Positions 1 to 6,072 of a stretch of 10,600 nt of DNA are shown here, piece after piece; positions within the stretch are counted from its first letter, which is position 1; each line of letters begins with the position of its first letter. Source of the DNA: JAJDFU01 sp964641965. Its GTDB lineage: Bacteria; Bacteroidota; Bacteroidia; Chitinophagales; Saprospiraceae. A program made the translations under genes and the position numbers. Below the pieces are notes generated by a model. The model did no database searches and was not told the DNA's origin. It saw only the letters and a list, made by a program, of their open reading frames with translations. The stretch is from the NCBI GenBank assembly GCA_964641965.1, contig CAZXLD010000085.1, forward strand, positions 1-10,600, read 5' to 3'.

Positions 1-2
1 GT

Positions 3-68
3 ATAGTAAATGAACAGCTGCTTGAAATACTATTGTTTGATTATATCACAAAAATTCTGATAGCTTGA
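3..68 (+). CDS. possible 3' end of an unknown gene (partial)
   Basis: One plus-strand frame is open from the window edge for 21 codons and ends in TGA at 66-68. The short peptide has a natural-looking mix of hydrophobic and acidic residues (it contains LLEILLFDY and ends TKILIA). If real, it is the tail of a gene converging on the minus-strand operon that ends at 186. An open frame this short in AT-rich DNA can easily arise by chance, and no family can be recognised. Confidence 0.25.
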   Translation: MVNEQLLEILLFDYITKILIA

Positions 69-185
69 CAGCTGCTTTGCTTGCATAATTGTTGTTGAAA
101 ATCGCATTAATTTCTATTGATTTTTTTTGAGAAACAGTTTGAAGTTTACAACTTCTAGCAATTTTCATTTCACTCGAAATTTTTC
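69..185. other. AT-rich intergenic tail of the minus-strand operon
   Basis: This short non-coding stretch follows the stop of the last operon gene. It holds a small hairpin (GAAGTT at 141-146, loop TAC, AACTTC at 150-155) and a T-run at about 120-128. The hairpin is weak and no U-tract follows it directly on either strand, so I do not call it a terminator. Confidence 0.4.
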
Positions 186-833
186 TTAATATCTTTTCAT
201 TTGTGTTGCTTTAATTTTATCAGGCATTAATTTAATATTTTCGTTACCGAAACCATAAATCCTTAAATCTTTAGAATTTATGCCATAATAAAGGTATTCA
301 AGTTCTTTAAGCTTTTTTCTTAACTCAGATTCATTTGGTAACTCGGATATTTTTAAAATGTAGCTTGAAATAGTGTCTTTAATTTTGGGAATAAATTTCA
401 CTAGTATTTCCTGAAAATTATTTTTTTCTGGAAGTTCAATTTCTTTAAATAAGTTTTGTTCATACATCTCTATAAAAAAGTCATGATCAATGTCAACAAA
501 ACAATCCATATGATAATACAATAAGAATTTTTGATAACAAGGATTTCCATTATTTAAGAAGAGAGCAAAGGATAATCTAAAATATTCATGTATTTTATCA
601 TTACTGGTAATGTTCGAAACCGAAAAATTTACTGGTGCATAATTAAAAGCTTTAGCGACTTGTTTCTCAAGATGAAAAGCTCTATTAACCCATTCTTCTC
701 TATTTTCTGGTGATTCTTTTATTATTATAGTTTTTTCTTCTGGATAGGAAACTTTAATCTTATCCTCATCGACTCTTACTGAATATCCTAGATATTCTTC
801 ATTTTCTTTTAGTATTGAATAAATGTTATTCAT
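186..833 (-). CDS. unknown 215-aa protein, last gene of the SNF2 operon
   Basis: I do not recognise this protein. It is 215 residues, soluble-looking, with no signal peptide or membrane segment, and rich in Lys, Glu, Asn, Ile and aromatic residues. The first 40 residues are charged and beta-prone. Residues about 80-130 are aromatic and hydrophobic with several acidic residues (an HMDCFVDIDHDFF stretch near 108-120). Residues about 140-185 look helical and include the charged run ELRKKLKELEYLYYG. No catalytic signature is evident. Its ATG overlaps the end of the SNF2 gene by 8 bases (the shared sequence reads ATGAATAA), which suggests translational coupling and a product that works with the ATPase. 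By position it could be a specificity, effector or immunity partner, but that is inference. The coding start is well supported by the overlap; the function is unknown. Confidence 0.8.
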   Translation of the reverse strand: MNNIYSILKENEEYLGYSVRVDEDKIKVSYPEEKTIIIKESPENREEWVNRAFHLEKQVAKAFNYAPVNFSVSNITSNDKIHEYFRLSFALFLNNGNPCYQKFLLYYHMDCFVDIDHDFFIEMYEQNLFKEIELPEKNNFQEILVKFIPKIKDTISSYILKISELPNESELRKKLKELEYLYYGINSKDLRIYGFGNENIKLMPDKIKATQMKRY

Positions 834-2889
834 TGCCTAACCATTTTTTTTGTTCATGAATCAAACTATTATACTTGAAAGTATATCTTTCAATCTCCTT
901 CTTATCGATCTCTTCAAATTTTGTTTTTAGTTCACTAGCATTCTCACATGAAAGAATAATTAAACCTATACTAACAGTAAATTTTCTTTCCCACTCCTCA
1001 TTTATCTCAATTGGAGAAGTTATGTCCCCAATTGTGTCCTTAAATATTTCTATCTTTTCCATTAATGTCTGATAGACATATTGCTCAATCGTACCAGACG
1101 TTATTAGATTATATACGTTTATTATCTCTGCATCTTGGCTTAATCTGTCAATTCGGCCAATCCTTTGTTCCACTTTCATAGGATTCCAAGGATAATCATA
1201 ATTTATGATAACATCTGCTGTTTCAAGATTTAACCCTTGCCCACCCGCATCAGTTGAAACCAATATTGCTTTCTTTGCACTCCAAAAATCTTCAACTCTA
1301 TTAATTTTTTCAGTTTTACTTAGAGTTCCAGAATATTCATATATATCAACATCTTCAAAAGACAGTGCTAATAACTTTATAATAGCGTCTTTTGATTTTA
1401 AGAAATTAACATATATGATAATCTTTCTGTCTTTCTCAACAAATGACTGTTGTATGATTTTTAGTAATTCTTTGCTCTTGGATAAATCGTGTTGTTTTTT
1501 CTCATACTTAGTTATAAAATCCTTAAGCTGATTAACGAACTTATACTCATGAGTTACCTCAGCATACTTTATTAAATCATTCTGTAGAGAATTTTTAATT
1601 GTGTTTAAGGCCGCATCTGGATGGCTTGAAATTTCTCGAAGTAGGAGCATAGACCTCAAAACGAAGTCAGTAACTGCTTTTTCGCTACCCGATGGACTTT
1701 GTATCATCACTGCCTTCTTTAAGTGCTTGTGAAATACATTTATTAAAATAGAAAGCAAGTCATTATATAAATCATATTCATGTTGTGTCCATTCATTAAT
1801 TATTATTGTCTGAATATTTCGCTTACTAAAGCGTAGCTTAATATCATCTCTTCTGTTACGAATTAGAACTTTCTCAAGGTCTTTTCTTATTGATTTGGGA
1901 TTTGCAATTTGTTTATCATCAATCAAATAGTGATTTCCAAAAAACTTCTTTTTACCTAACAATCCAGGTCGTATTAAAAGAACTTGCGAATAAATATCGT
2001 AACCAGTATTATGAACAGGCGTAGCTGTTAGTAATAATTTATATTTTGCTTTAAGAGAATAGGAAAAGCGAAACCTTATACTATCACTATTTCGAATATC
2101 ATGTGCTTCATCAATTATTAAACAATCCCAGTTTCTCTCCAAAAGGATTTGAGCCTTATCTTTAGTTTTTGCTTCATCTATTGACATAATTAAAATATCT
2201 TGATATTTTAATTCATCGATGGTATATCTTTTTTTTGGATCAAATGGTAATTCGAAAAATTCAAAGGCTTTTTCGCACCATTGAGGCTTTAGATTAGGAG
2301 GAACAAGGATAAGTGTATTTAACTTTTTACTGTTTCTTAATGAATACTCAAACAGCCACAAGAAACCAGTTATTGTTTTTCCTAGCCCTACTTCATCTGC
2401 AACAATAGCTCTACCGTAATAATTGTTTATTAAAGTATTAACTGTTTTAATTTGATGTTCAAATGCAACCTTGTCCTTAATGATTTTTCCAATGCTCAAA
2501 AGACTTGAATTAGGATGGCTTGAGATGTAATCAAATGATTTCTCTACAACAACTGCTTTTTTCAGACTAGATTCTATTTTATCAGAAAATGAGTTTGTTA
2601 TCTCATTTTCTGAAGGCGACTGAACTTTTAATTGAGCATCATCCAATTTATTCTTTTCAAGCTTTTCTCTAAGCTTCCAGATTGCATTATGAATATCAAA
2701 AACAGAATCTTCAATAAATATATTAAGCTCCCTAAAATCTTGTTTAATCTGTTTAACAGAAATTTCTTCGACAACCATTGCAAATTCAGACACTGTAATA
2801 GTTTGTTTTGAATTACAATGTTTAATAGCATCAATATATTGCTCAATTCGATTGTTCATTTCATTGTGATTCAGGATTAGATTGAGCAT
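826..2889 (-). CDS. SNF2/RapA-like DEAH-box ATPase (helicase-family translocase)
   Basis: A 687-residue superfamily 2 ATPase of the SNF2 type, with both RecA-like lobes complete. Visible motifs: motif I DEVGLGKT (165-172), motif II DEAH (260-263), motif III TATP (288-291), motif V STDAGGQGLN (545-554) and motif VI QRIGRIDR with arginine fingers (575-582). The PWNPMKVEQ run before motif VI resembles RapA/HepA-like bacterial members. Proteins of this family use ATP to translocate on double-stranded DNA and usually remodel or strip bound proteins rather than unwind strands. Residues 1-140 match no domain I know and may hold the specificity. There is no nuclease, methylase or zinc-binding domain. 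Two starts are possible: the one given overlaps the upstream gene by 29 bases, while Met11 (ATG at 2859) begins one base after that gene's stop and fits the tight spacing of the operon equally well. Family assignment is firm; a defence role is inference. Confidence 0.93.
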   Translation of the reverse strand: MLNLILNHNEMNNRIEQYIDAIKHCNSKQTITVSEFAMVVEEISVKQIKQDFRELNIFIEDSVFDIHNAIWKLREKLEKNKLDDAQLKVQSPSENEITNSFSDKIESSLKKAVVVEKSFDYISSHPNSSLLSIGKIIKDKVAFEHQIKTVNTLINNYYGRAIVADEVGLGKTITGFLWLFEYSLRNSKKLNTLILVPPNLKPQWCEKAFEFFELPFDPKKRYTIDELKYQDILIMSIDEAKTKDKAQILLERNWDCLIIDEAHDIRNSDSIRFRFSYSLKAKYKLLLTATPVHNTGYDIYSQVLLIRPGLLGKKKFFGNHYLIDDKQIANPKSIRKDLEKVLIRNRRDDIKLRFSKRNIQTIIINEWTQHEYDLYNDLLSILINVFHKHLKKAVMIQSPSGSEKAVTDFVLRSMLLLREISSHPDAALNTIKNSLQNDLIKYAEVTHEYKFVNQLKDFITKYEKKQHDLSKSKELLKIIQQSFVEKDRKIIIYVNFLKSKDAIIKLLALSFEDVDIYEYSGTLSKTEKINRVEDFWSAKKAILVSTDAGGQGLNLETADVIINYDYPWNPMKVEQRIGRIDRLSQDAEIINVYNLITSGTIEQYVYQTLMEKIEIFKDTIGDITSPIEINEEWERKFTVSIGLIILSCENASELKTKFEEIDKKEIERYTFKYNSLIHEQKKWLGNE

Positions 2890-3337
2890 TTTCTAGCTCT
2901 CTTATTTTGCCGTTTGCAGTAATGACCTTTCTAATTGCACTTATTGTTGGAATAATTCCTTTCACTGTGTATGAAACGAAGAATAGACCAGCTACGATCA
3001 AATAAATAATTTTTTCTCCTTTTAGCATTGGAGCTGAAAGTGAGCCAAAGTCTTCTGGCTTAAGAAAATCAGTAGGAAAATTAAATACTAACAAAAAAAT
3101 GATGCACAACAACATTAATGCGAGTAAGTGTAGCATAATAGCTTCTATGCAATAAATTACACCATTTACAGCATCACGCTTTTTTTTAAGACCTTCCAGA
3201 TTAAACGTTCCTTTCAAAGTACTAGCTAATTCAGATGTACTTTCTTTAATTTTATCCATTAAAGAATAATGTCTGTATATATGAGCAATAAATATTGCTA
3301 ATATTACATACCAACTTTTAAAATCAAAATCATTCAT
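2861..3337 (-). CDS. small integral membrane protein of the SNF2 operon
   Basis: A 158-residue protein that I cannot place in a family. Hydrophobic segments at about residues 8-22, 60-87 and 108-130 indicate three (possibly two) membrane spans. Between the first and second lies a charged helical stretch (about 27-57, containing KKKRD), and the C-terminus is polar. I start it at the ATG at 3337, giving MNDFDFKSW, because this overlaps the stop of the upstream gene by 8 bases (ATGAATGA); the frame stays open for 10 codons further upstream, but those codons overlap the previous gene. Its place between a possible DNA-binding protein and a SNF2 ATPase makes it a candidate membrane anchor or membrane effector for the system. 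No pore-forming or enzymatic motif is visible, so that role is only inference. Confidence 0.8.
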   Translation of the reverse strand: MNDFDFKSWYVILAIFIAHIYRHYSLMDKIKESTSELASTLKGTFNLEGLKKKRDAVNGVIYCIEAIMLHLLALMLLCIIFLLVFNFPTDFLKPEDFGSLSAPMLKGEKIIYLIVAGLFFVSYTVKGIIPTISAIRKVITANGKIRELENAQSNPESQ

Positions 3338-4064
3338 TTTCTTTACTTGGTTCAGGATAATTATCAAATATTTCTTTCATTATATCATCATTGGTTCGAA
3401 TAATGTTTAACACAGCCTTATCTACCCACATTAATTTTTCATCTTTATCGTATAAAAATGAATCTGTTATGGGATAGTTTTTTGTTAATCTTGTTCTAAT
3501 CTCATAGATTAACATATTGCAATCGTCAACATATCTTTGATTTATAACTAAAAATGCATCTCCTAATACATCAGGCTTTTTGTAATGTGAAAGCTCTTCT
3601 CGTTCAGGCTCAGACATTAATAAATTATAAAGTCTTCTAAGCGCAATTGGAAATAAAAGAGTTTTGCGAAAACGAGCAATGAAATCATTTATTAAATTTG
3701 ATGCTTTTCTCTTAGTTGCGTTAAATATCATTGCTAAATCCTCATCTTCTGGCAGGTTCCAAAACCATATGTACTGTACAAATTGTCTTAACCTCCATAA
3801 TTGTAATTCTCTTGGGGTGATATAAGGTATTCTTCCATTTATCCACAAGTGATATTCATTAACGGCAAGTTTTTTAAGTCTTATTCTTACAAATTCGGAT
3901 AGATATTGTCTAACATCATCTGTTTCTGTATTACATTCTTCTTTGCAATAGGAATAACAATCTTCTGGTATCCCATTAGCAAAAACATAAATAACATTAT
4001 TCATCCAAGGGTCAACATTTGGAAATTTAGTTGATTCAATGAAACCTGATATGTCTTTAGTCAT
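3330..4064 (-). CDS. unknown 244-aa protein with possible HTH segment, first gene of the SNF2 operon
   Basis: First gene of the AT-rich operon, 244 residues, no signal peptide or membrane span. Residues about 83-140 are a basic, aromatic helical region (TPRELQLWRLRQF, then LPEDEDLAMIF, then KRKASNLINDFIARFRK). The stretch at about 107-133 has the spacing and character of a helix-turn-helix followed by a basic helix, so DNA binding is plausible but not proven. Near the N-terminus three cysteines are spaced CX3CX3C (C36, C40, C44), which may bind a metal or be incidental. The C-terminal 70 residues are acidic and helical. I recognise no enzyme family. The ATG at 4064 is the first in frame after a non-coding AT-rich leader and no Shine-Dalgarno site is clear, as is usual in Bacteroidota. 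It could be a regulator of the operon or a DNA-recognition subunit working with the downstream ATPase. Confidence 0.8.
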   Translation of the reverse strand: MTKDISGFIESTKFPNVDPWMNNVIYVFANGIPEDCYSYCKEECNTETDDVRQYLSEFVRIRLKKLAVNEYHLWINGRIPYITPRELQLWRLRQFVQYIWFWNLPEDEDLAMIFNATKRKASNLINDFIARFRKTLLFPIALRRLYNLLMSEPEREELSHYKKPDVLGDAFLVINQRYVDDCNMLIYEIRTRLTKNYPITDSFLYDKDEKLMWVDKAVLNIIRTNDDIMKEIFDNYPEPSKENE

Positions 4065-4720
4065 GGTTTATATTTTAAGTGTTTATCTTCAGAATTAATA
4101 CTTTTTCACAATGGTTGCCTAAAATTGCACACAACAACCGTACACACGGACAATCGTTACGTATATTTCCCTTATCGGTTCGCCCAAGTGATGTATACAA
4201 CCCCAGATAACAGGGTGTAAACACCACCCCCGATCCTACTTTCCCATATCCATTTCCCAGGGATTTCCATTACCGGGGATGTTTTATCAGTTCGTACTTT
4301 CTAAAATACGAATTTGGGAGAATATGGACAATAGGGCGGTTAACGGGTATCGGTGGGGGAAACGAAAGGCTTCTTCTCTATTCCTGCTCTTTTTTCTTCT
4401 CCGTCTGAGGAATTTGGTTCTTACCCCCAGTTGAACGGGAAGCAGCTAACTCAGAATGTAAGACTCCCCAAAAAAAGGCACCTTCTTCGGTGATCTCCAA
4501 CCTGGGTCCTGCGCACCCTATACCCCTGGAGGAGCCTCTTCCCTGATTTACAGTGAAAAATAAGGCATTCCCACCAAATAAGTATACTCTATATCAGCCA
4601 TTTACAAGCTTAGCCGCTGACGATCGGATCGTAAACGGATAAACGGGGACTTATCCATTCCATTTCATGAGCCCTCCCCTACTCCACCTTCACCCGTACC
4701 GGCCAGCCCCTGCTTATCCC

Positions 4721-4742
4721 GCACAGGCAGATCCACCTGTGC
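4721..4742. repeat. perfect 7-bp inverted repeat (hairpin)
   Basis: GCACAGG and CCTGTGC form a perfect 7-bp stem around an 8-base loop. No T-run follows on either strand, so it is not a terminator. It is the strongest simple stem in the gene-free region and the clearest sign that this DNA may specify a folded RNA. Confidence 0.55.
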
Positions 4743-5048
4743 CGCAGCCAATGTGGGGTTGCCAACGGATTAGCTTCGGCCTTTTTTTACCGCTCTTCGG
4801 GAGACCTTCTGGATACTCGTTCGCCCATAATGGCCCTCGTCCGCTCCTCCATACCTCCAATATTTCAGCCAAGAATCACTTAGGTTCCGTTCCAAATAGA
4901 GCCTGTCTTTTTGGGTGTATACAAGCTTTGTCCGGTTGATGAGAGAATTGTCCTATCAGATGAAAGAGATATCCTTTAGTTTGAAGGATGTGTACGAATA
5001 GCAGGAACGCCTGCGGTGCAATTTTGGAGTGTAATCAACAGGGTAAGA

Positions 5049-5086
5049 AATCACCCGACCGGTTTTAAGCCCTCATTTAATCACCC
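5049..5086. promoter_or_regulatory. pair of AATCACCC direct repeats upstream of the secreted-protein gene
   Basis: AATCACCC occurs at 5049-5056 and again at 5079-5086, exactly 30 bases apart (about three helical turns, so on the same face of the DNA). The second copy lies 14 bases before the ATG at 5101. This geometry suits a dimeric or cooperative regulator, but two 8-mers could also be coincidence. No regulator can be named. Confidence 0.3.
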
Positions 5087-5100
5087 ATAATTGTAAAGTC

Positions 5101-5808
5101 ATGAAAAAGAAGATGCTCTTGCTACTTACTACGCTGCTGGTAAGCACCGCCAGTATTTTTGCTTCCTCCGGGGAGGAAATGATCGTTCGTGTAAAAAAAG
5201 GCCCGTCTTTTAAATCCCTGTTTGTTCAATTGGTCAACTTGCAGGAACAGGATACCCGGATTACAATCCTGGATCGGCACGGCAAGACCTGGTTTGAAGA
5301 AACACTGGAAGCAGACAATGGCTATTCCAAGCTGTTCCATTTGGAGAAAGTGCCAAATGGCATTTATTTTCTGGCTATTCGAAACAAAGGGGAGCAAGAA
5401 ATGCGGACGTTTCAGATTCAACCGGAAGGCTTGGCCCTTTTTGAGGCGGTTATACCGGCTACCAGCCAATCTTCCTTTGTGCGGAATGTGGGGCAAAAGC
5501 GAGGAAAGCCGGCTGAGTTGATCACCCACTTTACGCCGAAAGAGGGAAAAGTACTGCATGTACAGTTGGCCAATTTGATGGAACAACCTGCTTCTATTGA
5601 ATTTGGAGATTTGCGCCAGCCAAAATGGTTTACCGAGGACATCAAATCTGCAAAGGGGTACGCCAAAGACTGGAAGCTGGAAGGTTTGAAAAACGGGGAC
5701 TATTATCTGCTTATTCAAACCCAGGGAAGGCTATTGATTCAAGAATTTAGTCTGCAAAAAGATCAAATTGTATTAAAGCAACAGCAGCAACTCGTTCTAG
5801 GCTATTAA
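5101..5808 (+). CDS. exported protein with two tandem copies of a beta-rich domain
   Basis: A 235-residue protein with a clear Sec signal peptide: KKK at residues 2-4, a hydrophobic core at about 5-20, and likely cleavage after SIFA (residue 21). There is no Cys after the signal, so it is not a lipoprotein, and no membrane span follows. The mature part is an internal duplication: residues about 40-106 and 151-217 align without gaps at an offset of 111. Both copies share the pattern VQL-NL-EQ, then WF-E, then GY-K, then an LE(K/G)-NG-Y-L-I strand. This looks like a small beta-sandwich similar in style to Bacteroidota periplasmic DUF3244-like or sorting-domain-like modules; I cannot name the family. 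The C-terminus (QQQQLVLGY) is not a standard type IX sorting domain. It has its own terminator just downstream, so it is probably a single-gene unit. Periplasmic location is expected; its function is unknown. Confidence 0.88.
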   Translation: MKKKMLLLLTTLLVSTASIFASSGEEMIVRVKKGPSFKSLFVQLVNLQEQDTRITILDRHGKTWFEETLEADNGYSKLFHLEKVPNGIYFLAIRNKGEQEMRTFQIQPEGLALFEAVIPATSQSSFVRNVGQKRGKPAELITHFTPKEGKVLHVQLANLMEQPASIEFGDLRQPKWFTEDIKSAKGYAKDWKLEGLKNGDYYLLIQTQGRLLIQEFSLQKDQIVLKQQQQLVLGY

Positions 5809-5866
5809 ATGAACTCAGGAATAGTGGAGTTGTCCGCGAAATAGATAATTTTTGATCCATACAAAG

Positions 5867-5899
5867 GTGGGACAGGTTTAGGCCTGTTCTGCTTTTTTT
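5867..5899 (+). terminator. rho-independent terminator of the secreted-protein gene
   Basis: A ten-pair stem, including three G-T wobbles, runs from 5867-5876 to 5883-5892 around the loop TTTAGG and is followed directly by seven T residues (5893-5899). It sits about 60 bases after the stop of the gene at 5101 and separates it from the regulator gene. Confidence 0.85.
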
Positions 5900-6017
5900 C
5901 AATGGTAATACTGACGCAAGTTTAAAATGACCTATTTAAAAAATGGGAAAACAGCCAAACTTGGTCAGTACTGACGATCCTTCGGATGTCAGCATCCAGG
6001 ACATTATACCATTGAAA
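5898..6017. promoter_or_regulatory. cluster of inverted repeats and a palindrome before the hybrid regulator gene
   Basis: Several nested symmetries lie between the terminator and the regulator gene. Arms TTTCAATGGTA (5898-5908) and TACCATTGAAA (6007-6017) are perfect 11-bp inverted repeats. Inside them is a perfect 12-bp palindrome GTCAGTACTGAC (5964-5975). TACTGACG occurs at 5909-5916 and 5969-5976, and GTCAG recurs at 5988-5992. GGATG/CATCC (5984-5997) makes a further small stem. Such repeated half-sites upstream of an AraC-type regulator could be its operator and allow self-regulation; that is inference. A small hairpin-forming repeat element is the alternative. Confidence 0.5.
5964..5975. 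repeat. perfect 12-bp palindrome GTCAGTACTGAC
   Basis: The 12 bases equal their own reverse complement. The palindrome ends 97 bases before the regulator's start codon, and its right half TACTGAC(G) also occurs 60 bases upstream. It is a possible dimer-binding site. Confidence 0.5.
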
Positions 6018-6072
6018 GAATTGCTGTCTTCAGAACACAGGGCACTTTTAATTAAAAATGGTATAAGTTATT

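Larger units (their letters stand above)
4065..5100. other. gene-free, hairpin-rich intergenic region
   Basis: About 1 kb with no convincing gene. The first about 75 bases are AT-rich and serve as leader to the minus-strand operon; from about 4130 the DNA becomes much richer in GC. It holds several short perfect or near-perfect stems: 4196-4219 (TACA/TGTA plus CCC/GGG around a 9-base loop), CTTAC 4420-4424 with GTAAG 4458-4462, ACGATC-G-GATCGT 4620-4632, GGATAA/TTATCC 4637-4656, GCACAGG/CCTGTGC 4721-4742, ATCCTT/AAGGAT 4971-4989 and GCAGG/CCTGC 5001-5014. Read on the minus strand, 4760-4900 resembles the purine-rich stem-loop style of a group II intron domain I, but I see no maturase, no clean domain V and no intron ends. 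It could instead be an unknown non-coding RNA or decayed mobile DNA. The last about 60 bases are leader for the gene at 5101. Confidence 0.5.

Noticed and set aside
186..4064. DISARM, Zorya or the helicase plus DUF2290 system
   Set aside because: No DUF1998, phospholipase-D or methylase gene, no MotA/MotB-like pair, and the 215-aa protein does not resemble what I know of DUF2290.
4123..4170. Group II intron domain V
   Set aside because: Only the 3' strand has a partial resemblance on the minus strand; the AGC triad strand, the tetraloop and the correct 34-base length are missing.
4100..4170. Integron attC-like site (GCCTAAA near the operon leader)
   Set aside because: A GTTRRRY partner at suitable spacing and the inner paired boxes are absent, and there is no integrase in the window.
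4192..4924. TGTATACAA at 4192-4200 and 4916-4924 as ends of a mobile element
   Set aside because: A 9-base match is expected about once or twice by chance in 1 kb; there are no terminal inverted repeats or transposase.
4667..4939. 90-codon plus-strand open frame in the gene-free region
   Set aside because: Pro-, Leu- and Ser-rich low-complexity product, no recognisable domain, overlaps several hairpins; it looks like a chance frame across structured DNA.
5122..5718. 198-codon minus-strand open frame
   Set aside because: Lies wholly antisense to the exported-protein gene, which has a clear signal peptide and a domain duplication; the antisense product has no natural features.
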